A program made the translations under genes and the position numbers. The notes under the pieces are model-generated. The model worked only from the letters and a program-made list of their open reading frames with translations. It did no database searches and had not been told where the DNA came from. A DNA stretch of 64,000 nt, from the NCBI GenBank assembly GCA_963815145.1, contig CAWFFS010000016.1:124001-188000 (forward strand). Reading direction: 5' to 3'. Below are positions 1 to 9,179 of this stretch, one piece after another; the stretch's first letter is position 1; every line of letters begins with the position of its first letter. The stretch comes from JAAZBV01 sp963815145. GTDB lineage: Bacteria; Desulfobacterota; DSM-4660; Desulfatiglandales; HGW-15.

Positions 1-33
1 CGCACCGGAGAATCAGGCATCGAAGCGATTTAA
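1..33 (+). CDS. glnK: C-terminal end of a PII nitrogen regulatory protein (partial)
   Basis: The window opens in frame with RTGESGIEAI followed by a TAA stop. This is the characteristic C-terminus of PII signal proteins (RTGExGxxAI). It sits 31 bases upstream of an ammonium transporter, the usual glnK-amt order, in which GlnK binds the transporter and blocks it when nitrogen is plentiful. Only the last ten residues are present, so glnK rather than glnB is chosen from the neighbour alone. Confidence 0.8.
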   Translation, partial: RTGESGIEAI

Positions 34-64
34 TTTAATTTTTAAAATATACTGGAGGATAATT

Positions 65-1531
65 ATGAAAAAAGTTGTTTTTGCGATCTTTTTTATCTTT
101 GCAGGAGCTGGCGTTGCCTGGGCTGGTGGACCAACAGCGGCAGCCGTGCCGACTATTCCGGAGCTGTTACAAAAACTGACTGAAACCCAGACTGCTATCA
201 ACATTATGTGGACGTTGATTGCGGGTTTTATGGTAATGTTCATGCAACCGGGTTTTGCATTGGTGGAAACAGGCCTTACACGCGGAAAGAACGTAGCCCA
301 TACGATGGGTATGAACTTTCTGGTCTACGCTATCGGGGTTTTAGGATTCTGGGTTGTGGGCTTTGCATTGCAGATGGGCGGCATGGGAGCGATGAGTTCC
401 TTTGGCGGTGCAAACATGCTAAACAGCGAGTTTGCAGTTACACTGTGGGGTAAAACATTTGGTTTGTTCGGAATGAAAGGATTCTTCCTGCAGGGACTGA
501 CCCTGTTCACACCGGCTGTTGCGACGATGTTTCTGTTCCAGATGGTGTTTATGGACACGACTTGCACCATCCCTACAGGTGCACTGGCAGAGCGGTGGAA
601 ATTCACATCTTTTGTTCTTTTCAGCTTTGTGATTTCTACGGTTATATACCCAATCTATGCTAACTGGGTATGGGGCGGTGGGTGGCTGTCAGCTCTGGGA
701 ACCAACTTCGGCCTGGGGCATGGCCATGTGGACTTTGCCGGCAGTTCGGTAGTGCATATGACAGGCGGTGTTCTCGCTTTTGTCCTGGCGAAGATTCTCG
801 GACCCAGGCAGGGCAAATACGGGCCGAAGGGGGAGGTGAATGCGATACCTGCCCATAATATACCCCAGGTGGTAACAGGTACATTTATCCTGGCTTTCGG
901 CTGGTTCGGTTTTAACGCCGGTTCCACCCTATCGGGCATGGACACACGGTTGGCAGTAGTGGCCACCAATACAATGCTGGCCTCTGCTTCAGGATCTTTC
1001 AGCGCTTATCTGTATGTAAAATCGCGTTTCGGCAAGCCGGACACCACCTGGCTTTGTAACGGGATGCTGGCAGGATTGGTGGCTATCACGGCTCCCTGCG
1101 CCTTTGTATCCGCCTGGGCTGCTGTTCTGATAGGTGCAGTGGCAGGTATCCTGGTAGTGATTGCCGCTATGTTTATTGAACGTAAACTCAAAATCGATGA
1201 CCCGGTTGGTGCAGTTGCAGTACATGGCGTAAACGGCGCATGGGGGGTGCTGTCCCTGGGCCTGTTCGCAAACGGAGTGTATGGTGATGGTTTGAACGGC
1301 ATTGCCGGAGGAGTACGAGGCTTGTTCTACGGTGACCCAGGCCAGTTAATTGCCGAGATCATCGGTATGCTGGTGAATATCGGGTATGTGGCTGTGGTAG
1401 GCGCAGTAGCTTTTATCCTGATAGGCAAGCTGGTGGGAAACCGGGTCTCATCGGAAGAAGAAAGGATCGGACTCGATGTAGCCGAAATGGGGCTCATGGG
1501 ATACTGCGATGACATCAGGCCTATTCAATAA
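65..1531 (+). CDS. amt: Ammonium transporter, Amt/MEP/Rh family
   Basis: A 488-residue polytopic inner-membrane protein that conducts ammonium into the cell. It begins with a probable cleaved signal (MKKVVFAIFFIFAGAGVAWA), followed by Amt hallmarks: the early FMQPGFALVETG segment, DTTCTIPTGALAERW, the GSSVVHMTGG pore-histidine segment, FGWFGFNAGS, and VHGVNGAWG with the second pore histidine. The C-terminal tail GLDVAEMGLMGY resembles tails that contact GlnK. The length is slightly above the roughly 400-430 typical of AmtB. A GGAGG ribosome site precedes the ATG. It is probably co-transcribed with the PII gene whose end lies at the window edge, and so nitrogen regulated. Confidence 0.95.
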   Translation: MKKVVFAIFFIFAGAGVAWAGGPTAAAVPTIPELLQKLTETQTAINIMWTLIAGFMVMFMQPGFALVETGLTRGKNVAHTMGMNFLVYAIGVLGFWVVGFALQMGGMGAMSSFGGANMLNSEFAVTLWGKTFGLFGMKGFFLQGLTLFTPAVATMFLFQMVFMDTTCTIPTGALAERWKFTSFVLFSFVISTVIYPIYANWVWGGGWLSALGTNFGLGHGHVDFAGSSVVHMTGGVLAFVLAKILGPRQGKYGPKGEVNAIPAHNIPQVVTGTFILAFGWFGFNAGSTLSGMDTRLAVVATNTMLASASGSFSAYLYVKSRFGKPDTTWLCNGMLAGLVAITAPCAFVSAWAAVLIGAVAGILVVIAAMFIERKLKIDDPVGAVAVHGVNGAWGVLSLGLFANGVYGDGLNGIAGGVRGLFYGDPGQLIAEIIGMLVNIGYVAVVGAVAFILIGKLVGNRVSSEEERIGLDVAEMGLMGYCDDIRPIQ

Positions 1532-1557
1532 AGCCTTTTCGTATCCGAGAATTTATT

Positions 1558-1591
1558 AAAAAATCCGCATCTTTAAGGGTGCGGATTTTTT
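1558..1591 (+). terminator. Rho-independent terminator after amt
   Basis: A perfect stem AAAAAATCCGCA / TGCGGATTTTTT with a 10-base loop, ending in a T run, 27 bases after the amt stop codon. It closes the glnK-amt transcript. Confidence 0.9.
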
Positions 1592-1737
1592 AATTCAATT
1601 ACTCCTTAAAAAGCGGATGTATTAGTTTTCTTATTCATGATATACATATATCTTAAATGAATAGAGAAATTATGTAACCTCTGGAGTAATTAGCATTAGT
1701 ATAATTGCCTCGAGAACGTTGGAAAGGCAGAGTTTAA

Positions 1738-2205
1738 ATGAAAAAATTCAAACTGGTAATCGTTATCCTGATCTTCTTCGCGGTAGGTGTATTACTAGGT
1801 GCGGCGGCTATCCATCGGCCAATAACCAATACACAGCTGGAGTTGCCGCCGGCCAGAAAACCTTGGAATCCCAAGGATATTTTGGGCATAATCGGATCAC
1901 TCGGCATCAGGACCTTTGCAGGACACCTGGAAAAGTTACCCTTCGTAGTTCTGGAGACCGATAAAACCTTCGTGTTGAAAATTCCGGATAGAGTGCATAA
2001 GTTTCATTACGTTCTGGTTCCTAAAAAAGACATCCTCAATATTGGGCACATTTCTGCGGATGATGAGCCATATTTGATGGATATTTTCCTGACTGCCCGC
2101 GAACTCATCGAGAAGAAAGGTTTATACAAGTATCGGTTTTTCACAAATGGCCCCGGCAAACAACTAGTGGGCTATATACATTTTCATCTGGTCAGCGAGA
2201 AATAA
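1738..2205 (+). CDS. Membrane-anchored HIT-family nucleotide hydrolase-like protein
   Basis: 155 residues. Residues 4-26 form one hydrophobic anchor or uncleaved signal, so the rest probably lies in the periplasm. The remainder resembles the HIT fold (nucleotidyl hydrolases and transferases), with a core strand around FHYVLVPKKDI and a C-terminal G-Y146-I-H148-F-H150-L-V motif. In classical HIT proteins this motif is H-x-H-x-H and the middle histidine attacks the phosphate. Here the first histidine is tyrosine while the catalytic and third histidines remain. It stands alone, between the amt terminator and a convergent operon. Most HIT proteins are cytosolic, so an exported form is unusual. 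The substrate is unknown. Confidence 0.7.
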   Translation: MKKFKLVIVILIFFAVGVLLGAAAIHRPITNTQLELPPARKPWNPKDILGIIGSLGIRTFAGHLEKLPFVVLETDKTFVLKIPDRVHKFHYVLVPKKDILNIGHISADDEPYLMDIFLTARELIEKKGLYKYRFFTNGPGKQLVGYIHFHLVSEK

Positions 2206-2260
2206 TAGGTCAAATCCACTTTTGACTGACCTGATAAAATGGACACTGCCTGTTAAATCG

Positions 2261-3088
2261 TTACTCCACAGTGATCTTTGCATTCTCTATAATCACCGGA
2301 TATTTGAAGCCGAAACCGAAGTCCCGGTCCAGCGAGACAATACCATGAATCAATATCACATCGCCGACACGCGCTTTGTCACCTGTTGTCACGACCAGAT
2401 CGTTCTGTCCCTGATTTCCGCTGCCGTCGCTTACATGAATCCAGTTTCTCCCCATGATGTTCGGAGTGAACCGTGTGACTTTGGCCCGAACCAGTATGTT
2501 TTTTCCGGCCAGTTTTTTTCTTTCCGATATGATTTCAAACACTGTCCTGCCGCCTTTTGCTTTTTTAACTTTCCCGATATCTACGGCAGGTCCGGTAGTA
2601 AAATCTTTTATCGAGGGGTGTATCATCCGGTTCGCCGGTGCATTGATGGGGGGATGACCGTGCGGCAACTTTGAATTTTCCTGGCTCGCTGCATTGTTGT
2701 CTAACCTGCGGATACTGCCTACAAAATAAATCATTTTGAATGTGCGGTTCAGATTCTTGCTGTGAAGATCTGCAACAGGGACACCGGGAGGCACAAGGAC
2801 CTTCTCTCCGGGTTTTCCGTCAAAAGCCGGTACGGCAATCCAGACGAGCTCCTCTCCTGTTTTGACGCGAACATAAATATGCCTGCCGGCATCGACTACC
2901 TCCACCACAGTACCTTCAAACATCTTCGAAATGCCTTTCGGCTCTGTCGAGGGGCTTTGATGTTTTCCGGGTGTTGCCTTAGCGGGCTGTTCTTCAGCCA
3001 GGACGGTAGCCTGGCGGAGACCAATGAAAATCGTAAGCACCAGAACTATCAACACATACCATGACAAGCGGCAATAGCATTTTTTCAT
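2261..3088 (-). CDS. Exported OB-fold-like protein of the cytochrome operon
   Basis: 275 residues with an N-terminal hydrophobic signal (about residues 9-31, ending near VLAEE). Two beta-rich blocks follow: about 55-130 (MFEGTVVEVVDAGRHIYVRV) and about 165-275 (LVRAKVTRFTPNIMGRNWIHV, then GDVILIHGIVSLDRDFGFG). The second block has the look of a periplasmic OB-fold / nucleic-acid-binding-like domain, a type sometimes found beside multiheme cytochromes. There are no CXXCH motifs. It is the last gene of the minus-strand block, 37 bases after the 12-heme cytochrome stop, with an AAGGAG ribosome site. It could be a periplasmic accessory protein of the electron conduit. No specific function can be assigned. 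Confidence 0.65.
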   Translation of the reverse strand: MKKCYCRLSWYVLIVLVLTIFIGLRQATVLAEEQPAKATPGKHQSPSTEPKGISKMFEGTVVEVVDAGRHIYVRVKTGEELVWIAVPAFDGKPGEKVLVPPGVPVADLHSKNLNRTFKMIYFVGSIRRLDNNAASQENSKLPHGHPPINAPANRMIHPSIKDFTTGPAVDIGKVKKAKGGRTVFEIISERKKLAGKNILVRAKVTRFTPNIMGRNWIHVSDGSGNQGQNDLVVTTGDKARVGDVILIHGIVSLDRDFGFGFKYPVIIENAKITVE

Positions 3089-3125
3089 TTGGCTCTCCTT
3101 ATCAAGATAAAGTTAAATCTGCCTT

Positions 3126-4883
3126 TTACTCAGGGTAATCTATGGGACTATGAAGTTTTCCGTGGCACGTCAAAAAGCATTGACCTCGAAATTTGCCCAG
3201 ACTCATATATTCAACCCTTCCGGTATTGTTCGGTCTTACTATGGATAGATCGAAATTGATCAGATGGCTGTTGTTCAGGGTATTACCCTGCATGGCGCTT
3301 ATCCCGTGAGGGTCATGACAGGCGGAGCATGGCGTTTTCTGATCCACGACATGCAGCCGGTGCGGAAAGCTTATATCCGTATCCAGCAGAGAGGATCGGC
3401 TGTGGCATTTATAACACAGCGCATAGCTGGAGGGCGATTCAGGTGTATTATCAGCGGTGATATACCTGTTGGTTAACATGTATGGATAATCAGAGCCATG
3501 GGGCCCCGGGGGGCCTGATTGATCACTGTTGCCATGACAGTCAGTACATCTGATGATGCTGGAAGAAGTATAGGGCGGCAGAAGGCTCGGAACATCCGGA
3601 TTTTTCCCCGGGGATTCCACCGGATGAAACGAGGGGTTCGCCCGATCGAATGAGAAACGTGTATTGAGATTAATGATCTTACGGGTAACCGGCAGCGTAG
3701 TGATGACATTGTTATCGGCGTCTCCATGGCATTTGAAGCATATTTCATAGAGATAATGCACAGAGGTTACCTTCTGGCCCGAGGCAGACACACCCGATAC
3801 CCCTATGTTCGCACCGGAAACCACACCTCCACCCGGATACGGGGTCCCATTTGCCTGGTGAGGATTATGACAGTCGCTGCATTCAACATGTTTGGTAACA
3901 TGCCCTGACGAATAATCCTCTGTTGGATCATGCACAGCAGTATAATCCTGAACCGCATGACTGTACGGTTTTGTAATCTCAAAAGCGATGTCTGAGGGTG
4001 CCACCTTCCCGTTATGGCAATCGAGGCAGTTGTCTTCTTCATAATTAAATATGAGCAGCCTCTCGTTACTTCCGGCCCCATGCGGTGTATGACAGTTTTC
4101 ACAGGCGTTTTCACCAACTGTTGCATAGTCCGTATTCGGCCACAGCCCGCCGGTTCTGTCCAGCAGTGCCGTAGACTGCGCATGGGATGAATTGACCCAG
4201 TTGGTCTTATCATGGCAAGTCACGCAGAGGGCTGAAGCAGTATTGTCCATCACCAGAAAATTACCATAGGGATTATGATGGGGATCGTGACAGGCAGTGC
4301 ACTGGAGCTGGCCGTTTTCAAGCTTCACTTGCGGGGGGAGAGTGGATGGCTCCCTGAGCCGCCTGTCCTCCAGAGTAAGCATTTCGTCATATTTAAACGA
4401 TATCGGATGGTCATCGGAGAGGTTCGTGCCCAGATTGGATGCGCTGTTTTCCGGCATTAACCGGATGTCGTCCCTTAACTGTATTTCTTTCGATGAAGAA
4501 GCAATCGCGCCCAGGGCAATAGTACCGTCATGGCAACTAAGGCACAATCGCGAAGACCCCGTGGGCTGCCCCACATCCGCCTTCAACGTCGAAGATAAAT
4601 AAGGGATATAAGGATTCGCAGGATCGGACCTATTCCAGAGGTATTGCGATGCCGAACCTTTCTGATGGGGGATATGGCAGAAAATACAGATTCGGCTCTC
4701 GGCTGACGCACGGATGGAGCCTTTGCCGCTTATGGAAAGATTGTGCTTCGTAGAGCGAATATCCAGGCCCGGCGTGGATTTGGCGTAATCTTTCTCAGGG
4801 AGAATACCCGATCCCAGGGCGGACGTGGCGAAAAAAAACAGGATCAGGACAGCACCATACAATTTGCTTTTAAATGGTATCAT
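3126..4883 (-). CDS. Exported 12-heme c-type cytochrome (paired-CXXCH family)
   Basis: 585 residues with an N-terminal Sec signal (residues 5-24). I count eleven CXXCH heme sites (CIFCH near residue 66, then CLSCH, CTACH, CVTCH, CENCH, CLDCH, CSDCH, CFKCH, CTDCH, CYKCH, CSACH) plus a twelfth C-terminal CX3CH site (C569-F-L-T-C573-H574). Several are followed by DPHG/TPHG, the doubled-CXXCH pattern of electron-transfer cytochromes. The ATG overlaps the stop of the upstream NHL lipoprotein by four bases (ATGA), so translation is coupled. It probably carries electrons in the periplasm or at the cell surface as part of the barrel/propeller/cytochrome block. No catalytic (nitrite or sulfite reductase) signature was seen. 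Confidence 0.9.
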   Translation of the reverse strand: MIPFKSKLYGAVLILFFFATSALGSGILPEKDYAKSTPGLDIRSTKHNLSISGKGSIRASAESRICIFCHIPHQKGSASQYLWNRSDPANPYIPYLSSTLKADVGQPTGSSRLCLSCHDGTIALGAIASSSKEIQLRDDIRLMPENSASNLGTNLSDDHPISFKYDEMLTLEDRRLREPSTLPPQVKLENGQLQCTACHDPHHNPYGNFLVMDNTASALCVTCHDKTNWVNSSHAQSTALLDRTGGLWPNTDYATVGENACENCHTPHGAGSNERLLIFNYEEDNCLDCHNGKVAPSDIAFEITKPYSHAVQDYTAVHDPTEDYSSGHVTKHVECSDCHNPHQANGTPYPGGGVVSGANIGVSGVSASGQKVTSVHYLYEICFKCHGDADNNVITTLPVTRKIINLNTRFSFDRANPSFHPVESPGKNPDVPSLLPPYTSSSIIRCTDCHGNSDQSGPPGPHGSDYPYMLTNRYITADNTPESPSSYALCYKCHSRSSLLDTDISFPHRLHVVDQKTPCSACHDPHGISAMQGNTLNNSHLINFDLSIVRPNNTGRVEYMSLGKFRGQCFLTCHGKLHSPIDYPE

Positions 4884-5950
4884 TTGACAGTATCTTCTTT
4901 CAGGTACTTGAAAATCTGCACCCGTCGGTTGCTTGAATCCGATATGTAAATCAGATCGTTGTTATCGATATAAATGCCGGTGGGGAGCCAGAAATCTCCA
5001 TATCCCGCGCCGTGTTCACCGAAAACCATCAGCAGGTGTCCCCTTTTATTGAAAATTTGAACATTGTCAAAAAGGCCGTCCACCACATATATGTTGCCGT
5101 CGCTGTCAGTGGCCACCCCCTTTGGTCTGGAAAATGATCCAGGCACATCACCCATACGCCCGAAGGTAAACATGAAACGACCCTCCGGTGAAAAAACCTG
5201 GACTCTAAAATTCAAGGAATCGGATACGATGATATTGCCGGTAGATGTCACAGAAATATTCGTCGGGTAATGGAACTGGCTATTTGCAGCGCCATTCGTT
5301 CCGAATGATCCTTTAGGTAACCGGTTTGAAAGATCAAATCTGAAGACCTTAGACTGCAATGTATCAACCACAAGCAGTTCCGATGTCTTTGGATTGACAG
5401 CTATTCCTGTCGGACGTTTGAAAATGCCGAGGCCCATGGTTGAAACGAATGTTTTGCCGTTGTCTTTAAAAATGTAAACAGCAGCCCTCTTTGAGTCGGT
5501 CACATAGATGGTGCCGTTTCTGTCAATGGCAATACCAACGGGTGAGGCCAGCATCGTTCTATCCGCAGGAAAGAAAAAATATTGATTTCCCTCTGTGTCG
5601 AAAACATGAATCCGTTTTAAAACCGTATCTACGACAAAAAGCCTGCCTTTATCGTCCGTGGCAATGCCATAGGGCGATACAATGGATGCCGGAGCCTTCC
5701 CGACCACATAGTTGACCAATCGCTTAAAAACACCAGGGCGGATATTCAGATCCTCAGGTTTTGAAACAGCCTTGACAAATTCTATTCGCCTGATCTCCGG
5801 CGGTTTCGGCCAGAAGATATCCTGACGTATGCCGGATAGATCTGCATGACCGGCACAGCCGCTCAGAACCATGAAAATAGTTGCCATAAAGGCAGCGAGC
5901 AGGATATATCGGTAAGGCATATCAAACGATCGGCGGATTCTGATAGTCAT
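4880..5950 (-). CDS. NHL-repeat beta-propeller lipoprotein
   Basis: 356 residues with a lipoprotein signal ending in LSGC (cysteine near residue 32), so it is anchored to a membrane outside the cytoplasm. The rest is a series of NHL blades of about 45 residues with the recurring pattern PxGIAxDxxGxxYVxDxxxxRVxxF (for example SPYGIATDDKGRLFVVDT, RPKGVATDSDGNIYVVDG). This predicts a six-bladed propeller, a binding or scaffolding fold. The gene lies between the outer-membrane barrel and the 12-heme cytochrome and is translationally coupled to the latter. A second, similar-length NHL lipoprotein lies on the other side of the barrel. Translation may start at the internal ATG at 5920. Confidence 0.88.
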   Translation of the reverse strand: MTIRIRRSFDMPYRYILLAAFMATIFMVLSGCAGHADLSGIRQDIFWPKPPEIRRIEFVKAVSKPEDLNIRPGVFKRLVNYVVGKAPASIVSPYGIATDDKGRLFVVDTVLKRIHVFDTEGNQYFFFPADRTMLASPVGIAIDRNGTIYVTDSKRAAVYIFKDNGKTFVSTMGLGIFKRPTGIAVNPKTSELLVVDTLQSKVFRFDLSNRLPKGSFGTNGAANSQFHYPTNISVTSTGNIIVSDSLNFRVQVFSPEGRFMFTFGRMGDVPGSFSRPKGVATDSDGNIYVVDGLFDNVQIFNKRGHLLMVFGEHGAGYGDFWLPTGIYIDNNDLIYISDSSNRRVQIFKYLKEDTVK

Positions 5951-6001
5951 ATTTTAAAGCGCGATTGGTTACCCTCCCACAGGATAAAACAGCTGGAACG
6001 G

Positions 6002-8044
6002 CTACCAGAAATGCCTGGTTATCTTTATAACCGCTTCCTGCCGCCACAGGCTGTTGCCATTTTGCTTATCATTCTGATCTCTAAGCCTGTAGGAAATACT
6101 GCCAGTCCAGACTCCATATCTCAATTGGGCAGTTGTAGCGAACTCTGTATCGAGTTCGTTCCTCCGGTCCGAGGAAATTTTGTTGCGAATATAATTCAGG
6201 CTTAGATTGCACCAGGGTGTCGGTGTCCAGCCTACCCTGCTTCCAAAGGAATAAAACTTTTCAGTTTCATTCAAATCCGTAAAATCTCTATCTCCGATAT
6301 TTCCTGTCAAATTGACAAAATAATTTCTTAAAGGTCTGAAATAGATGCGCTGGGTAACGCTCCTGGTCCTGCTTGAATTGCTGTTGGTCCGGTCCTGCTG
6401 ATTATACAGGAACTCCGTGTCCGACCATTTTGTGACAAAACCGATTCGCACGTCGTGAGATGTATCGTGCAGGGGATCAATAGGCGGCTCCCCGGATAGA
6501 ATATCCTGATCAATACGGGAGAGTGAATAGGCCAAATGCAGGAAAGACCACATTGTCAGGCTGAGTTGGTATTTCTGTCCGAAACGCGAATCATCATAGG
6601 GGGAATTAATCTGGTAGCTGTAATGCACATTTACCTGCTGACCGTCCGCAATAGCGCCCATCAGGGTGCGGCTGATACTGACATTAGGCCCGACCATGTC
6701 GACCTGATAATCTATATTTTCGGTATAAACAGTAACCCCGGTGATATCGGTCACCACGATCGACCCAAGGTCAATGTTTTCTTTACTCAAAAGCGTTTCA
6801 GAACCGGTTGACAAGTTAAACTGCTCCTGAGCCGGAACTATTTTTTGAGTTCCACTGCGATTTGTCAAATCATAATTATATGCCGCACCAAGTTGGACAC
6901 TGCCCCATGGAATGGGCTGATGGTAAAGAACGCCGACATTCGATTTATAAAGATCTTCGCTGCCGCTGTCAAATTTGTTTATTGCGGCTGCAATGCCCGC
7001 ATCAGTCGTCAACCGGTCCATGTAGTGATGGGTTAAAGCGGCACTGAGACGTGTTTCTTCGTTGACAAAACCGCCGAATTCGTTCCGGTTGTAATCGGCA
7101 CGATAACGGGTCAGCAGATTTTTACTGTGGGACCAAAAAAGATTTTCAGACACAATCCAGGTATTTTGGTCCTGACCATTATAATCCGCCCGCATGTTAT
7201 AGATCTGTGAGTCGAGCCTGACCCTGTTGTCATCTGTAATAAAATAGGCATTGGTGAGTTCAGTGCTCGTTGTCTTTGATGAGATATCAGTGGCCTCGAA
7301 TGTAGTGTTGGTCGTGTCTGAATTATTATAGAGCATGTTCAGTTGGGTGACACTTTTTTGTGCATTATGTCGGATATTTACATCCACTTCATTCCGGTTC
7401 TCATAGGATTGATAAAATCCGGTCTGATCCAGTTTGCGATGTATCACCGCAATGGATGCCGGCAGTGTAGGATTGTTGAAATTCAGTCGGGTGCCTAATG
7501 TTTCACTTGTGATGTCGGAGTCTTGAGCATCAGTGAGGTCGATTTGCCCTGTTTTTCGATTGGCAAAGATATTTAGTGAAACGGGTTTGTGTTTGAGCAG
7601 CGTTGCCCCTGCGTCAAAGGCCAGTAGTGAAGTATAACTGTGGGAAGTGCGGGTCGGCGTCGTTTCGACCTGATTTTGGCGAAAGATTTCCTGCTGCAAC
7701 TCGGGCTCAACGGCAAGGTGGAAATTCATTAAATCGGGGTGATAAATCCATCCGTTCGTTTCGATGGTCATACTTTCGCGGAACCTTAGGTCCCTGGTTT
7801 TTGTTTTAAAGTAAGGAGTCTGCCTTTCTTCATCCACCAGCCTGTAGTATCCGCCCAATTCAAGTTTCGGCAGTTCTATAAAAAAACCACGGTCATCCTG
7901 AGCATAGAGCTGTGGTGCCGATAGATATAAAACAAACCACGATAGAATAGAAATGATAACGGCTGTCCGAGTATTCCACATAAGAATCATTGATTTAATT
8001 AGCGTCCATACCTCTAGGTGTTTCAAAAAAGAATGCTGCATCAA
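6002..8044 (-). CDS. Large outer-membrane beta-barrel protein of the cytochrome block
   Basis: 680 residues. A hydrophobic signal at about residues 26-49 ends in YAQ/DD; the true start may be the ATG near residue 19 or 22, because the first 20 residues are not signal-like. The mature part is a long run of alternating amphipathic strands with many Tyr, Asn, Thr and Arg residues, and it ends in ITRHFW, the aromatic C-terminus expected of barrel proteins inserted by BamA. There are no heme motifs. Its place between two propeller lipoproteins and two multiheme cytochromes suggests the porin part of a trans-outer-membrane electron conduit (porin-cytochrome type). It is not recognisably MtrB or PioB by motif, so the family name is left open. 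Confidence 0.82.
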   Translation of the reverse strand: MMQHSFLKHLEVWTLIKSMILMWNTRTAVIISILSWFVLYLSAPQLYAQDDRGFFIELPKLELGGYYRLVDEERQTPYFKTKTRDLRFRESMTIETNGWIYHPDLMNFHLAVEPELQQEIFRQNQVETTPTRTSHSYTSLLAFDAGATLLKHKPVSLNIFANRKTGQIDLTDAQDSDITSETLGTRLNFNNPTLPASIAVIHRKLDQTGFYQSYENRNEVDVNIRHNAQKSVTQLNMLYNNSDTTNTTFEATDISSKTTSTELTNAYFITDDNRVRLDSQIYNMRADYNGQDQNTWIVSENLFWSHSKNLLTRYRADYNRNEFGGFVNEETRLSAALTHHYMDRLTTDAGIAAAINKFDSGSEDLYKSNVGVLYHQPIPWGSVQLGAAYNYDLTNRSGTQKIVPAQEQFNLSTGSETLLSKENIDLGSIVVTDITGVTVYTENIDYQVDMVGPNVSISRTLMGAIADGQQVNVHYSYQINSPYDDSRFGQKYQLSLTMWSFLHLAYSLSRIDQDILSGEPPIDPLHDTSHDVRIGFVTKWSDTEFLYNQQDRTNSNSSRTRSVTQRIYFRPLRNYFVNLTGNIGDRDFTDLNETEKFYSFGSRVGWTPTPWCNLSLNYIRNKISSDRRNELDTEFATTAQLRYGVWTGSISYRLRDQNDKQNGNSLWRQEAVIKITRHFW

Positions 8045-8059
8045 TCAACGCAGAATGTA

Positions 8060-9127
8060 TTATTCTCCAGGTAATGATATACCGGTCCAATGTCCGAAGC
8101 CATAAACATTCAGCATGTTTTTGCCAAACATACTGGTCACGTAAACAAGATACTCCAGTTTAAAATTCGGATCCGCAAATTTCTGAAAAAAAGCTGTATT
8201 CTCATAATCGACTGTAATTCCTGCCGGAAGATAGAGATGACCCGGGCCGGTCCCCGGCCCCCCGAAAAAGAGCAATATCTGGTCTTGGTCGTTAAATATC
8301 TGAACATTTTCAAACGCGGCATCGACTACATACAGGCGGCCTTTCTTGTCTACACTCGTCCCTTTAGGTCTCGCAAAGTCTCCGATTTGTTCGCCAGGGG
8401 ACCCTATAGCGCCGAGGAAATTGCCGTCAGGGGAAAACTTCTTGATCTCAAAGTGAAACGTATCGGTAACGAAAACATTGCCCAAAGGGCCGACGGCCAC
8501 ATGGGACGGTTTGAAAAAATCACCCTCTCCACCAACAGTTTTGATCACCTGGCCGGTCTCTTTGTCCATAATAAACAGCTTCTCTTCATTTATATCAACC
8601 ACATACAGGCGCTTCCCGTAAACAGCTACGTCAACAGGCTTTTTGAATATATCCTGGCTGCCGTAGGTTCTTAAAAAACAGTTCTTTTTATCAAATGCCA
8701 CCACCTGTTTTCTCTGCATATCTGCAACATACTTGATATCCTCCTGTGAAACAAAGATACCGGCAGGGTCTTCCAGTCGCCCATTCCCGTGATCGTTTAG
8801 AAACGACATTGTCCGGCTGCTTAGATCTATGATCACAATTCTTTTATACAGCCTGTCCATGACATATATCTTCCCCTTGGCGGCGGCTACATCATAGGGT
8901 TTTCCCAATAATTGATGATGACCATTGCCGAAAATGAATTCATGAAGCACACTCTGTTTTTTCCCCAGATCACCCTCTCCTGATATTGAACGCAAAAACT
9001 GCAACCTGGGTCGTTGCGGCAGCGCCGGATAAAATATGGGTGCCGGCCGCATAGCCGGCTTTCGAGGAATAGAAGCGCACCCCATACAAAAGATCAGTAT
9101 GGAGAAAATAAAGATCCTTTTTTTCAT
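8060..9127 (-). CDS. NHL-repeat beta-propeller lipoprotein
   Basis: 355 residues. The signal MKKRIFIFSILIFCMGC gives a lipobox with Cys17. Repeated NHL blades follow (KPYDVAAAKGKIYVMDRLYK, RPKGTSVDKKGRLYVVDAAF, LPAGITVDYENTAFF). It shares layout, length and C-terminal blade arrangement with the NHL lipoprotein downstream of the barrel gene (RPKGxxxDxxGxxYVVDxxFxNVQIFN in both), so the two are probably ancient duplicates. It lies 15 bases upstream of the barrel gene and 52 bases downstream of the 4-heme cytochrome. A structural or docking role in the conduit is inferred; no enzymatic residues are evident. Confidence 0.88.
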   Translation of the reverse strand: MKKRIFIFSILIFCMGCASIPRKPAMRPAPIFYPALPQRPRLQFLRSISGEGDLGKKQSVLHEFIFGNGHHQLLGKPYDVAAAKGKIYVMDRLYKRIVIIDLSSRTMSFLNDHGNGRLEDPAGIFVSQEDIKYVADMQRKQVVAFDKKNCFLRTYGSQDIFKKPVDVAVYGKRLYVVDINEEKLFIMDKETGQVIKTVGGEGDFFKPSHVAVGPLGNVFVTDTFHFEIKKFSPDGNFLGAIGSPGEQIGDFARPKGTSVDKKGRLYVVDAAFENVQIFNDQDQILLFFGGPGTGPGHLYLPAGITVDYENTAFFQKFADPNFKLEYLVYVTSMFGKNMLNVYGFGHWTGISLPGE

Positions 9128-9179
9128 TTTAAAATGACAACTCCAATCATATACGCGTGTTTCAGTGAATGTACCTGCT

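Noticed and set aside
2222..2674. A 150-codon plus-strand frame opposite the OB-fold gene
   Set aside because: Antisense to a gene with a signal peptide, a ribosome site and operon context.
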